Shown: positions 1 through 8,062, counted from the first letter of the stretch. The stretch: DNA of 55,657 nt from CAZVFX01 sp964626565 (GCA_964626565.1 CAZVFX010000037.1:1-55657); one strand, 5' to 3'. Numbers and translations are program-made. The notes: generated by a model from the sequence alone, not told the origin.

Positions 1-46
1 CGCCAGGCACCGGGCGATCATGGAAGAGATTGAAGGGGGTGAACGG

Positions 47-427
47 TTACTCTTTTTCTTTCTCTTCGGCGACTTGCTTGCGGACTTCTTCCATGTCCAA
101 CTCCCGGGTCTGCTTCACCAGGTCGTCCAGGCCCTCGGCCGGCACCATGCCGGGTTGAAGGTAGAGCAAGATCCGCTCGCGGAACACCGCCAGCGTCGGA
201 ATGGACTGAATTCCGAAAGCCGACGCCAGCTCCTGCGCCTTCTCGGTGTCCACCTTGGCCCAAACTGCATCGGGATGCCGCTCTGCTGCCTGCTCAAAGA
301 TCGGCCCGAACACCTTGCACGGGCCGCACCAGTCAGCCCAGAAGTCGATGAACACCAACTCGTTGTTATCGATGATTTCCTGGAAATTCTCGGACGACAA
401 TTCGACGGTTTTGCTGGTTTCAGTCAT
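47..427 (-). CDS. trxA: thioredoxin
   Basis: This 126-residue cytoplasmic dithiol/disulfide oxidoreductase carries the classical active site WCGPC, with C34 and C37, inside a complete thioredoxin fold; the cis-Pro is in SIPT. The start is the ATG at 427 because an excellent AGGAGG lies 5 nt upstream; the open frame runs further upstream but that part looks non-coding. The protein is slightly longer than a typical thioredoxin (about 105-110 residues) owing to a charged C-terminal tail rich in Glu and Lys. It is divergent from the serine acetyltransferase gene and close to other redox genes, so it may help supply reductant for repair enzymes such as the methionine sulfoxide reductase in this window. 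That partnership is inferred. Confidence 0.93.
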   Translation of the reverse strand: MTETSKTVELSSENFQEIIDNNELVFIDFWADWCGPCKVFGPIFEQAAERHPDAVWAKVDTEKAQELASAFGIQSIPTLAVFRERILLYLQPGMVPAEGLDDLVKQTRELDMEEVRKQVAEEKEKE

Positions 428-582
428 GGCAACCTCCTGTCCTGTCAGTGTAGGCCCCAACAACCTTGGGCTCTTAGGGGAAGAAATGCAAGGCACCGGA
501 CGCCGGGCCGCACTTTTCGCCTCCTTCCGGTTGGAGCCGGAGGGCCGAGCATAAGTTACAACGACCAGCATTTCTTGACATT

Positions 583-597
583 TGGCGTCGAAATTGC
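583..597 (+). promoter_or_regulatory. candidate sigma54 (-24/-12) promoter of cysE
   Basis: TGGC (583-586) and TTGC (594-597) have the exact spacing of a -24/-12 RpoN promoter, about 60 bp before the cysE start. The two bases after TGGC do not match the consensus AC, so this is tentative. A TTGACA at 575-580 has no convincing -10 partner. Confidence 0.28.
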
Positions 598-657
598 CAC
601 AAATTATGTGGATTCCGTTGCGCAAGATTTGGCAAGCTACGGTCGCAGGAGTGACTG

Positions 658-1590
658 ATGACAAAGAACAAAGACGCACACCAGGAACTGATCATGGAGG
701 TCGTCACAAGTCTGTGCGATCCGGAGTCCTACGATCGCCTGGCCCGGCGGGTAAATCCCGATGTGCCGCTGCCGTCCGTATCAACGCTCTCCGACATAGT
801 TGGCGAACTGAGAACGATACTCTTTCCCGGCTTTTTCGGCTCGCCGGACCAGCGGCCCCAGACCATGACTTTTGCCGCGGGCGCAACCTTGGATCTGGCG
901 GCCAGGAAGCTGGTCGAGGAGATCAGACGGGGTCTGTGCTTCGCGTGTGAGACGGCGGAAGGTCAACGAACTGCGGAGCTGCTGGCTGCGGCCCGGGAGA
1001 TCGTGTTTGCGTTCGTCGGCCGCCTGCCGGAAATTCGCGATCGCCTGCACCTGGACGCGTTTGCCGCGTACGAAGGAGATCCGGCAGCCTCCCGCCCCGG
1101 AGAAGCGATCTACTGCTATCCGAGCATTCGGGCCATGACCAACCACCGGCTGGCCCACGAGTTGCACAAACTCGGAGTTCCCCTTATCCCCAGGATTCTA
1201 GCCGAGATCGCCCATTCTGAGACCGGAATCGACATTCATCCGGGAGCCAAGATCGGAGATCGGTTCTTCATGGACCATGGCACCGGAATCGTCATCGGCG
1301 AAACCACGGTGATCGGGAACAACGTAACCATCTACCAGGGGGTGACCCTGGGTGCGAAGAGTTTCCCGCTGGATGACGAGGGCAATCCCATCAAGGGTAT
1401 TCCGCGCCACCCGATGGTCGAAGACGACGTCATAATCTATGCGGGCGCCACCATCCTGGGACGAATCACCATCGGCAAAGGCGCCGTGATCGGCGGCAAC
1501 CTGTGGGTGACCGCCGACGTACCTCCCGCCTCGCGCATCATGCAGGGCAAACCGCTGGAAACAGCTCTGGAAGACGGGGCCGGTATCTAG
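658..1590 (+). CDS. cysE: serine O-acetyltransferase, long form
   Basis: The product transfers acetyl from acetyl-CoA to L-serine, giving O-acetylserine for cysteine synthesis in the cytoplasm. At 310 residues it is the long form. An alpha-helical N-terminal half is followed, from about residue 185, by left-handed beta-helix hexapeptide repeats with the family signature DHGTGIVIGET and the later PRHP segment. The ATG at 658 is preceded by GGAG at a 7 nt spacing. It is divergent from trxA with 230 bp between them, and downstream it converges on the rubredoxin gene. Cysteine supply fits the unusually cysteine-rich proteome encoded here, although that link is only an inference. Confidence 0.93.
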   Translation: MTKNKDAHQELIMEVVTSLCDPESYDRLARRVNPDVPLPSVSTLSDIVGELRTILFPGFFGSPDQRPQTMTFAAGATLDLAARKLVEEIRRGLCFACETAEGQRTAELLAAAREIVFAFVGRLPEIRDRLHLDAFAAYEGDPAASRPGEAIYCYPSIRAMTNHRLAHELHKLGVPLIPRILAEIAHSETGIDIHPGAKIGDRFFMDHGTGIVIGETTVIGNNVTIYQGVTLGAKSFPLDDEGNPIKGIPRHPMVEDDVIIYAGATILGRITIGKGAVIGGNLWVTADVPPASRIMQGKPLETALEDGAGI

Positions 1591-1610
1591 GAGAAAAAGC
1601 AACGACGGGC

Positions 1611-1631
1611 AGTGAGCAGTGAGCGGTGAGC
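1611..1631 (+). repeat. heptanucleotide repeat (GTGAGCR)n, copy 1
   Basis: Three imperfect units of GTGAGCA/GTGAGCG lie between cysE and the convergent rubredoxin gene. The same heptamer array recurs at 39834-39856 and, inverted, at 43695-43725. All three copies are intergenic or at gene ends. Confidence 0.7.
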
Positions 1632-1678
1632 ATTGGGCTTCAGACTAGCGAAAGACCTGAGCCTGGCGACTGCCGCGG

Positions 1679-1837
1679 CTAGGCTTCCGAGAAATTCTCT
1701 TTCCCTACCCCACACACCGGGCAGAGCCAGTCTTCGGGCAGATCATCAAAAGAGGTTCCAGGGTCAATGGCGGTATCCGCGTCTCCCGCGTCGGGGTCGT
1801 ACTCATACGCACAAACGTCGCAAATGTACTTCTTCAT
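1679..1837 (-). CDS. rubredoxin
   Basis: A 52-residue one-iron electron carrier with the two CxxC knuckles C6/C9 and C39/C42 and the usual aromatic core (Y4, Y11, W37, F49). It would pass electrons to rubrerythrin or a related peroxide- or superoxide-reducing enzyme in the cytoplasm. Its ATG overlaps the TAA stop of the ferritin gene (TAATG), so translation is probably coupled. It is the last gene of a three-gene operon, rubrerythrin-ferritin-rubredoxin. It was identified by reading the reverse strand directly, because it is very short. Confidence 0.95.
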   Translation of the reverse strand: MKKYICDVCAYEYDPDAGDADTAIDPGTSFDDLPEDWLCPVCGVGKENFSEA

Positions 1838-2361
1838 TACTCACCTCCCCCGGCCAGAGCCCCGGCCAGATCGAACGTCCGTTGCAGCGCCTCCCGGTCG
1901 ACAAAATAGAGCGCGCCCGGATTGGACTCCACCATTGTGACCTTCTGGAGCCATTCATCGGCAGTGGCTTCCTCTTCAACCTGCTCATTGACAAACCAGT
2001 GCAGAAAGACCTGGGTGGCCTGGTCGTTGAGTTCGGTGGCGAGGGTGACGAGGTCATTAATGAGGGAGGTCACGTGCTGTTCGTGCTTTAGTGTTTCTTC
2101 AAACACGTGGACCGCAGAATTCCACTCAGCGGGAGGGGCTTCGATCGCTTTCAAGTCCACTTTGCCACCACGGTCGATGATGAAGCCGTAGATCTTCATG
2201 CCGTGATAGGTTTCCTCCTGAGCCTGCTGCTTCATCCAATGGGCAAAGCCCGGCAGGTTCTTGTCCTCGAAGTGAGCTGACATGGAGAGATACAAATAGG
2301 CCGAGTACATTTCTGCGTTGAATTGCTTGTTCAACGCGTCTTCCATTCGCTTGTCGAGCAT
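1837..2361 (-). CDS. ftnA: ferritin (bacterial non-haem type)
   Basis: A 174-residue four-helix-bundle iron-storage protein. The N-terminal helix (NKQFNAEMYSAYLYLSMS) and the EETYHGMK segment supply the diiron ferroxidase Glu and His ligands typical of FtnA. Twenty-four copies would form the cytoplasmic storage shell that oxidises Fe(II) and limits Fenton chemistry. The ATG at 2361 follows AGGAG, which overlaps the stop region of the upstream rubrerythrin gene only 9 bp away. The stop overlaps the rubredoxin start. The operon context supports a role in iron and oxygen-stress control in an anaerobe. Confidence 0.95.
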   Translation of the reverse strand: MLDKRMEDALNKQFNAEMYSAYLYLSMSAHFEDKNLPGFAHWMKQQAQEETYHGMKIYGFIIDRGGKVDLKAIEAPPAEWNSAVHVFEETLKHEQHVTSLINDLVTLATELNDQATQVFLHWFVNEQVEEEATADEWLQKVTMVESNPGALYFVDREALQRTFDLAGALAGGGE

Positions 2362-2370
2362 CGTCTTCTC

Positions 2371-2946
2371 CTAGTAGTGGTCTCCCTGCACCTCGAAGTA
2401 TGCCTGGGGATGGTTGCAACATGGGCACTTGCCCGGAGCCGCGGTACCCTCGTGGGCCCAGCCGCATTTACGGCAGCGCCAAACGACCTTTTCGGAACGG
2501 GCGAAGACAGTTCCTCCCTCGAGGAGTGCGATGAGCTTGTTGTACCGCTCCTCATGGACCTTCTCGGCCACGCATACCCGCTCGAAAAGTTTCGCCACGT
2601 CTTCGAACCCTTCTGCACGCGCCACCGCGGCAAAATGGGGATAAAGCTCGGTCCACTCTTCATGCTCGCCGCCTGCGGCGTGCTTCAGATTTTCGAGCGT
2701 GGTCCCGATGCTTCCGGCCGGATAGGAAGCCGTGATCTCAACGTCACCGCCTTCGAGGCAACGGAAGAAGTTCTTCGCGTGAATCCGCTCCTGCCCCGCG
2801 GTTTCCTTGAAGACGTCGGCGATCTGGCGATAGCCGTCCTTCTCCGCCTGTCCGGCAGCATAGGTGTACCGGTTGCGTGCCTGCGATTCTCCTGCGAAAG
2901 CCTTCAACAGATTCTGCTCGGTCTGTGTCCCCTTCAAGCTGCTCAT
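2371..2946 (-). CDS. rubrerythrin
   Basis: A 191-residue peroxide-scavenging diiron protein with a C-terminal rubredoxin-like iron site. The N-terminal bundle carries two ExxH ligand motifs, in QERIHAKNF and AEKVHEERY. The C-terminal domain has CRKCG and CPCC knuckles for the Fe(SCys)4 site. The chosen start is the ATG at 2946 with GGAGG upstream; the longer open frame adds 11 residues without a good ribosome site. It is first in the operon with ferritin and rubredoxin and is expected to reduce hydrogen peroxide using rubredoxin electrons. It is divergent from a pair of small secreted proteins. Confidence 0.96.
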   Translation of the reverse strand: MSSLKGTQTEQNLLKAFAGESQARNRYTYAAGQAEKDGYRQIADVFKETAGQERIHAKNFFRCLEGGDVEITASYPAGSIGTTLENLKHAAGGEHEEWTELYPHFAAVARAEGFEDVAKLFERVCVAEKVHEERYNKLIALLEGGTVFARSEKVVWRCRKCGWAHEGTAAPGKCPCCNHPQAYFEVQGDHY

Positions 2947-3024
2947 ACCTTCCCTCCGCGTTATGCTGTTAGAATTCAATCAATGACAAACAATTAGCAA
3001 GTCCGGCCGGAATGTCAAGGGTCC

Positions 3025-3053
3025 TTGCTAAGCTACGACGGGTGGTTTATACT
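3025..3053 (+). promoter_or_regulatory. sigma70-type promoter of the small secreted pair
   Basis: TTGCTA (-35, 3025-3030), 17 bp spacer, TATACT (-10, 3048-3053). Transcription is predicted to start near 3060, giving a leader of about 56 nt before the ATG at 3116. An ATG at 3059 sits almost on the transcription start, so a leaderless product cannot be fully excluded. Confidence 0.6.
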
Positions 3054-3115
3054 GAGAGATGATGAACCGACAACAAAGGTCCACCCCGGGATCACGTGTC
3101 AAAGGAGGAGGCAAG

Positions 3116-3493
3116 ATGTGCCGTAAATGGATTTGTTTCGTGTTGGCCGCGCTTTTCTGCGCCATGTCGGGACCCGCCGAGGCGCGTAAGCCGAAGAAGA
3201 AAGACCCCCCCAAGAAGATTCGTTGGAGCCCCATCGATCACTCGGGATTCAAGGTTGATGGAGAGCTGGGCACCTACATGTCTTGTGCTTACAAGATGTT
3301 TGTGCCCGGCAAGCCCGGCACTTTCTCATTCGCCAACAAGGACGAGATCAAGATTGAGCTGGTGAAGCCCGGAGCCGGGGAAGTGATCAACATTCGCATC
3401 TACGCAAATAAGAAGAAGAAGCGGATGACCCGGGAGATGGTGATAGACGCCATCGAGAATGCAGTTGAGCACTGTTATTCGGCTGAGGAGTAG
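3116..3493 (+). CDS. small secreted protein, first of a paralogous pair
   Basis: I do not recognise the family. The 125-residue product has a clear signal peptide (MCRKWICFVLAALFCAMS, likely cleavage near AEA), then a basic stretch RKPKKKDPPKK. A small globular domain with SCAY in its first half and a Cys near the end follows. The two cysteines of the mature part match in position those of the neighbour and could form a disulfide. The start at 3116 is chosen because AAAGGAGGAGG lies just upstream; the longer frame from 3059 would bury the signal peptide. It shares layout and motifs (KKIRW.P, LG, SCAY, terminal AIE.A..C) with the next gene, 34 bp away, so the two are probably co-transcribed. 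Confidence 0.75.
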   Translation: MCRKWICFVLAALFCAMSGPAEARKPKKKDPPKKIRWSPIDHSGFKVDGELGTYMSCAYKMFVPGKPGTFSFANKDEIKIELVKPGAGEVINIRIYANKKKKRMTREMVIDAIENAVEHCYSAEE

Positions 3494-3527
3494 CAGCCCG
3501 ACTGAGACGGTTTCTGGGAGGTCAGCT

Positions 3528-3908
3528 ATGAAGAACGTCACACGCGTCGTCTTGCTGCTCGCAGCCGTGGGGTTTCTCGCCACCTCGGCTGAGGCAGGCA
3601 GTCCGAAAAAGAAAAAAGGTGAAAAACCGATCCGTTGGGTGCCGGTGGCCGCCGCACAGTTCAACGTCGTAGATCAGCTAGGGAGCTTCACTTCCTGCGC
3701 CTACCGTCTCTGCGAGGACGGCAAATCGGCTGAGTTTGTGTTCGAGAGCAAAGTCCGGCTGGTCGCGAAGAAGAGCGAAAGCTCGGAGGTCAAGGTGGAA
3801 CTGGCACTCAACAAGAAGGCGATCAGAAGCGTCAACCGCGACACGGTGGTGGAAGCGATCGAAGACGCTACCCTGCAGTGCTTCGAACGCTTGAGCGACG
3901 AGGATTAG
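3528..3908 (+). CDS. small secreted protein, second of a paralogous pair
   Basis: This 126-residue unrecognised protein has a signal peptide (MKNVTRVVLLLAAVGFLA, cleavage near AEA) and a lysine-rich stretch SPKKKKGEKP. It is clearly related to the preceding gene: both read IRW.P near the start of the domain, then LG....SCAY, and end with a helix containing V.AIE.A followed by a Cys. Identity is modest, so the duplication is old. GGGAGGTCAGCT precedes the ATG. It ends 5 bp from the convergent stop of the 12-haem cytochrome. Secreted or periplasmic location is seen; function is unknown. Confidence 0.75.
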   Translation: MKNVTRVVLLLAAVGFLATSAEAGSPKKKKGEKPIRWVPVAAAQFNVVDQLGSFTSCAYRLCEDGKSAEFVFESKVRLVAKKSESSEVKVELALNKKAIRSVNRDTVVEAIEDATLQCFERLSDED

Positions 3909-3913
3909 ACAGC

Positions 3914-6307
3914 CTACGGAGTGTGGGTGATTTCCGCAGCGATTTCGGTTATGTACGCGTCCGCGTAAGCCCAGCCGCAGCAATCTTCGGGAAGAATGGT
4001 GAACTGAACATTGAGGGCGTCCAGGTCTGAGGCATCCCAGGCGCCGCCCGATGGATCCTTGCCGGAGCCGGCGTAGAGGGTCAGGTATCCTTCGAGGCCG
4101 CTCAGGTCGTACCAGACGCTGCAGGTCTGGTCCGCACCGCCGGTGTCGTAGCAAAGCTGGACCATGGTGACGTTGGTGGGGCCGCCGCCCCCCGATATTT
4201 CTGCCCTCACTCTGGCGGTCACCACAACTTCTTCGATATCGGCGCCGTCAAGGCCGACCGAGTCTTCCATCGCGACTGAGAAGCTGGCGGGGTATGCTGT
4301 CCATTGTGCGCCGTTGAAGTAGGAGTTGCATTCGACGTGGCTGGCGTCGCCGTCGTCGGCAGCCAGCACTGCTGGCCAGCCACCGCCCTGGGGGGTGCAT
4401 TCTTCGGTGGCGTCAAGGGCTGAAGGATGAAGCAACGTGCCCGCCGGCGGCTCTTCCAACTGCCCGAACAGCACCGGTGAACGCAGATACACATCATCGA
4501 AGCCGCAACTGCCGTGGCAGCCCGAACACACCGCACCGACGTTAGGCCCCCAGACCGTCCCGGTGCTCTCGGTGAGCGGAACATCCCTCGGGTCAGGGTA
4601 GTTGAAGCAATCATAGGAGACGTTGTCTCCGAAGTACTTGACCTCGAGCCCCTGCTTGACCATGGAAAGCTGGGGAGTTCCGTGGACGTTGTGGCACGTC
4701 ACGCAAGTGGTCCGGCTGTCATTGCCGTGGTCGCCGTAGTCCGATTTGTATGTTGGGCCGTAGCCGCACACTGCCTTGATCGCCATGTGATAGTAATGAT
4801 GGTTCCCAATTGCGCCGTCCCGGAAGTTGGTCTGGGAGTTGCCCTGGTCAATGAACGGGCCTGAGTCGTGGCAACTGAAGCAGAGCTTCGATTCGTTGGG
4901 GTCGACACCCTGGGCGAAGCAGGTGTCGTCCCGGGGGATGACCATGGGCAGCCCGCCGTCCACCGATTTCAGGCGATACCCGTTCTGGTAGTCGTCGGGC
5001 GCCCCAACTTGCGACTGGTAGTGGAAGGTCCGCTCCTCACCGTCGACGTGTGCGCCTGTGGGGTCGTGGCAATCGCCACAACTACTGCCCGCACCCGAAG
5101 TGGTGAATCCACTGGCCGGGTATTTGGCATCGCCGGCTAGTCCGTGGCCGGTGCGGTAGAACCCCCACCCCAGGCCGTATCCGGTCATCTCTCCTTCGCC
5201 TCCTACCACGTTGGGCGCGGCAACTCCGCCCACCGTCGAGGGCGATTCATCGTGGCAACCGGCGCACCACTTCTCCTTGCCCGCCTTCAGTGCGCCGTCC
5301 AGGTAGACGCTGTCGTCCCAGTTGGCTTTGGCGCCGAACACCGGATCGTTGACCCCGTCATAGGTTCCGCCGGGGCTGTGGCAATCGTCGCAGACTGAGG
5401 TGTCAGCCAAATCTTCGCCGTCGCTGAGCAAAGGCGGGTCCTCCGCCCCGTGGCAGCCCCCGCAACCCATCTGCGGCCCAAAGGGTGCATCGAGGTGGGT
5501 GCCGTGCGCGCCCCCGCCCATGGAAGGGGCAAAACCATCCTCGTGCGCGTGGCACGCGACACACGCCATGCCCGCCTGATGCGAATGGTCGGCAGAAGAG
5601 TTGTTGCGGTGGTATTTGGTTTCGGTGTGACAGGCCTCGCACGCACCGTTGAAAGGAGATCCGCCAACCACGTAATCGTTGTCCGGATTTCCCGACGGCC
5701 ACGCCAACAGCGAAGCCGCACCCGGCCAACGCAGTGAGTCCCTCAGCAGGGCATTCCCCTGTCCGGAGTTGGGATCGACGTTGTGGGGATCATGGCATTT
5801 GCCACAGCCGACCACCGTGTCGCCGTTGACGATGTGCAAGCCCACTTTCCACATGTCCGACGCCATACCCGTGGGATTGTGGCAACTTTTGCATTTGGTC
5901 TCGATGTCGAAATAGGTGGTTTTGCCGATGCGGTATTCGTCTCCCGGCGCCACCGCTGCGGGAAGCGCAGCCTCCCAACTCACCGACGTGGCGTCACTGG
6001 CCGTGATGGTTCTGAACTCGCCCAAGTTGGCCCCGGAGGTGATAGTGACCACACCATCAACCCACTGCCCGGCGGCCCAGCTCTTACCATCGTCAAACAG
6101 CGACAATTTACCGGAGCCGGCCGTTGCCGCTCCTTCCGACTCTGCCGGGTTGTTGACCCCGGCGTAGGGGGTGTGACATGCAGAACATGTGATGCCCGCC
6201 CCGGCTTCGTCGTGGGGCGGCTGGGGAATCGCGTTGGCGGTGGCTACGACCAGGGCGACGCAACAGGCTGTGGCAAGGATCGCGGCGGCTCGCTTCATAG
6301 CTCTCAT
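3914..6307 (-). CDS. dodecahaem c-type cytochrome, exported
   Basis: A 797-residue exported protein with an N-terminal signal peptide (hydrophobic AAAILATACCVALVVATA) and exactly twelve CxxCH haem-binding motifs: CSACH, CKSCH, CGKCH, CEACH, CVACH, CGGCH, CDDCH, CAGCH, CGDCH, CFSCH, CVTCH, CSGCH. They lie within roughly the first 600 residues; many additional His residues could be distal ligands. The last 200 residues have no haem motif and look like a beta-sandwich. The ATG overlaps the stop of the upstream NHL gene (ATGA), so translation is coupled. A role in periplasmic or extracellular electron transfer is inferred from the haem content and the operon. No porin is encoded alongside, so passage across the outer membrane is not explained here. 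Confidence 0.9.
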   Translation of the reverse strand: MRAMKRAAAILATACCVALVVATANAIPQPPHDEAGAGITCSACHTPYAGVNNPAESEGAATAGSGKLSLFDDGKSWAAGQWVDGVVTITSGANLGEFRTITASDATSVSWEAALPAAVAPGDEYRIGKTTYFDIETKCKSCHNPTGMASDMWKVGLHIVNGDTVVGCGKCHDPHNVDPNSGQGNALLRDSLRWPGAASLLAWPSGNPDNDYVVGGSPFNGACEACHTETKYHRNNSSADHSHQAGMACVACHAHEDGFAPSMGGGAHGTHLDAPFGPQMGCGGCHGAEDPPLLSDGEDLADTSVCDDCHSPGGTYDGVNDPVFGAKANWDDSVYLDGALKAGKEKWCAGCHDESPSTVGGVAAPNVVGGEGEMTGYGLGWGFYRTGHGLAGDAKYPASGFTTSGAGSSCGDCHDPTGAHVDGEERTFHYQSQVGAPDDYQNGYRLKSVDGGLPMVIPRDDTCFAQGVDPNESKLCFSCHDSGPFIDQGNSQTNFRDGAIGNHHYYHMAIKAVCGYGPTYKSDYGDHGNDSRTTCVTCHNVHGTPQLSMVKQGLEVKYFGDNVSYDCFNYPDPRDVPLTESTGTVWGPNVGAVCSGCHGSCGFDDVYLRSPVLFGQLEEPPAGTLLHPSALDATEECTPQGGGWPAVLAADDGDASHVECNSYFNGAQWTAYPASFSVAMEDSVGLDGADIEEVVVTARVRAEISGGGGPTNVTMVQLCYDTGGADQTCSVWYDLSGLEGYLTLYAGSGKDPSGGAWDASDLDALNVQFTILPEDCCGWAYADAYITEIAAEITHTP

Positions 6308-7287
6308 GGCGTCACCTCCCCAAACCCGTTAAGGGAGACGACACGCCTGCGCTCCGGATCGGTTACCAGCAACCCTCCCGACGAATCGATGGCAATGTCC
6401 AACGCCAACGCCACACACTCCTGGCACTTGCCCTTGCGACCGAGGAAACCCTGGCTCTGGCCCTTGGCGTCGAACATCTGGACGTGCCCATGGTAAGAAT
6501 CCAAAACATACGTGTGCGCACCCGCGACCGCAACTGCCTGGACCCGGGTGAAACCGCCCTTGAATTGCTCCAGAGACGTTACTGATGCGGGAACCTCCTG
6601 GCCGAACGCCAGTTGGAATTCTCCCGCGGGGTTGAAGATCTGGATGCGATGGTTGCCCTGGTCCGCGACAACTAGCCGATCGCCATCGAAGGCGACGGCA
6701 GAGGGGAATCGAAACTCCCCATCCTTGGCGCCGCGGCTGCCGATGGAGGCGGACGGTGAGCCGTTCTTGTCGTAGACTTTTACAGTGTCTTCAACGCTAT
6801 CCGCGACGAAGACGGTTCCGTCTGCCCCCAGCGCGATGTCGTTAGGCATGGAGAATTCGCCTACGCCCCGGCCCAGGGAAGACAAGAAGGTTCTGGTTTC
6901 AATGTCGTAGAGTTCGACGGTTCCCCGGCCCTTGTTGCCTACGTACAGGCGGTTGCCTTGCAGCGCGATGCCTATGGGCTGGTCGAGGCCTGCCAGTACG
7001 GTCACCACCGTACCATCTACAAGCTCGAACGCGGCGTTGGAAGAGGGATCGGTCACCCACATGGAGCCATCCTCGGCGGGAGCAACTCTCGCCGGGTATC
7101 TTAACTCGGCGGCTCCCGGAGGGGCGAAATTGCCCGGCACAAGTTCGCCGGCGCTGTCAGGCGTTTCCGCCGGGTCTGAGGGTGCCGAGCCGGCACCCGG
7201 GGTCCCCGAGTTGCATGCGTAGCAGACGAGAAAGGTAGCCACCATTGCTACCGCCGGGATCTTCAGATTCAATTGGAGCGTTTTCAT
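6304..7287 (-). CDS. NHL-repeat beta-propeller lipoprotein
   Basis: A 327-residue exported protein made of about six NHL blades (repeats of the type PxGIAL..NRLYV.N and PSAVAFDGDRLVVADQGNHRIQIF). The N-terminus has a hydrophobic signal ending in a Cys (VCYAC) followed by a Gly/Ser/Pro-rich linker, which suggests a lipoprotein although the lipobox is imperfect. NHL propellers are protein- or ligand-binding scaffolds and are often encoded next to multihaem cytochromes in metal-reducing deltaproteobacteria. Here the gene sits 9 bp after a 4-haem cytochrome and overlaps the 12-haem cytochrome by ATGA, so it probably scaffolds an electron-transfer complex. That role is inferred. Confidence 0.85.
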   Translation of the reverse strand: MKTLQLNLKIPAVAMVATFLVCYACNSGTPGAGSAPSDPAETPDSAGELVPGNFAPPGAAELRYPARVAPAEDGSMWVTDPSSNAAFELVDGTVVTVLAGLDQPIGIALQGNRLYVGNKGRGTVELYDIETRTFLSSLGRGVGEFSMPNDIALGADGTVFVADSVEDTVKVYDKNGSPSASIGSRGAKDGEFRFPSAVAFDGDRLVVADQGNHRIQIFNPAGEFQLAFGQEVPASVTSLEQFKGGFTRVQAVAVAGAHTYVLDSYHGHVQMFDAKGQSQGFLGRKGKCQECVALALDIAIDSSGGLLVTDPERRRVVSLNGFGEVTP

Positions 7288-7296
7288 GGTCCCCCC

Positions 7297-8019
7297 CTAC
7301 TTCACGTGGCACGACATGCACAGGGCGCTTCCCGAGTTGTCCATTCGAAGGAGCTTCGGGATGCCCGGCGTCGTGGCGTGAACGTCGTGGCAGGTTGCAC
7401 ACTCCATGCGCCCGGAAAACAAGGGCAACTGGGGCGGCAGGGTCAAGGGGTCGGCGAGTTCACCGTCCTTGACCGCCAGCAGGGCGTCGTAGACGAACGA
7501 CACCGGGTGGTCGTTGGAAATGTTGGGCGGGCCCGCGCTGCCCGCGTACCCTTCGCCGATGTTGGGTCCCATTTCGCCGTATGGGCTGCCGGGGTAGTAG
7601 ACATCCCCGATGGCCATCATTTTCGGCGCCCCTGGCTGCCCGTTGATGAACGCGTCCACCGCGATGGTGCCGTCATGGCACGAGAGGCAGGCGAGGCTGG
7701 GCCCAGTGGGCATGGCCACGTTGGCGTCCATGGTGGAGCTGGCGTAAAGAGAAAAGGACTTGGTCAGGGGCTCCCGGTTCCACAACGGAGCCTCATTGTC
7801 CGAGGTCGAGTTGTGAGGAGTGTGGCAGAAGACGCAGGTTTCGTCCACGTCCGCCGAGCCCCAGATGCCGCCCGTCCCGAAAGCTGAAAAGTCATGCTTC
7901 GAGTTCTTGATTTCGCCAAATGCCGGGTTGTCTTGGTGGTACATCACCGACAGTGCGAGCAGCAGCAGGGTACCTGCGGCCAGCCCCCGGGCCCAATGGG
8001 GTCTTCCAGTCGTTCCCAT
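7297..8019 (-). CDS. tetrahaem c-type cytochrome, exported
   Basis: A 240-residue exported cytochrome with four CxxCH motifs: CVFCH followed by TPHNS, CLSCH followed by DGT, CATCH followed by DVH, and CMSCH very near the end. The spacing resembles small periplasmic multihaem electron carriers of the doubled-CxxCH type. A hydrophobic N-terminal segment (GLAAGTLLLLALSV) serves as signal or anchor. The ATG at 8019 is preferred, with GGGAG about 10 nt upstream; a GTG at 8025 is an alternative. It is first in the operon with the NHL lipoprotein and the 12-haem cytochrome and is preceded by a readable promoter and palindrome. It probably shuttles electrons to the larger cytochrome. Confidence 0.88.
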   Translation of the reverse strand: MGTTGRPHWARGLAAGTLLLLALSVMYHQDNPAFGEIKNSKHDFSAFGTGGIWGSADVDETCVFCHTPHNSTSDNEAPLWNREPLTKSFSLYASSTMDANVAMPTGPSLACLSCHDGTIAVDAFINGQPGAPKMMAIGDVYYPGSPYGEMGPNIGEGYAGSAGPPNISNDHPVSFVYDALLAVKDGELADPLTLPPQLPLFSGRMECATCHDVHATTPGIPKLLRMDNSGSALCMSCHVK

Positions 8020-8034
8020 GAACACTTAACTCCC

Positions 8035-8050
8035 AGGTCAACAATGACCT
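8035..8050. promoter_or_regulatory. palindromic operator candidate before the cytochrome operon
   Basis: A perfect inverted repeat, AGGTCA, 4 nt, TGACCT, lies between the predicted transcription start and the ribosome-binding site of the 4-haem cytochrome. It could be a repressor-binding site or an RNA hairpin close to the ribosome site. The half-sites are in the opposite order to an FNR/HcpR-type TTGAC-N4-GTCAA site, so no regulator can be named. Confidence 0.4.
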
Positions 8051-8062
8051 ACTGGCGATGTG

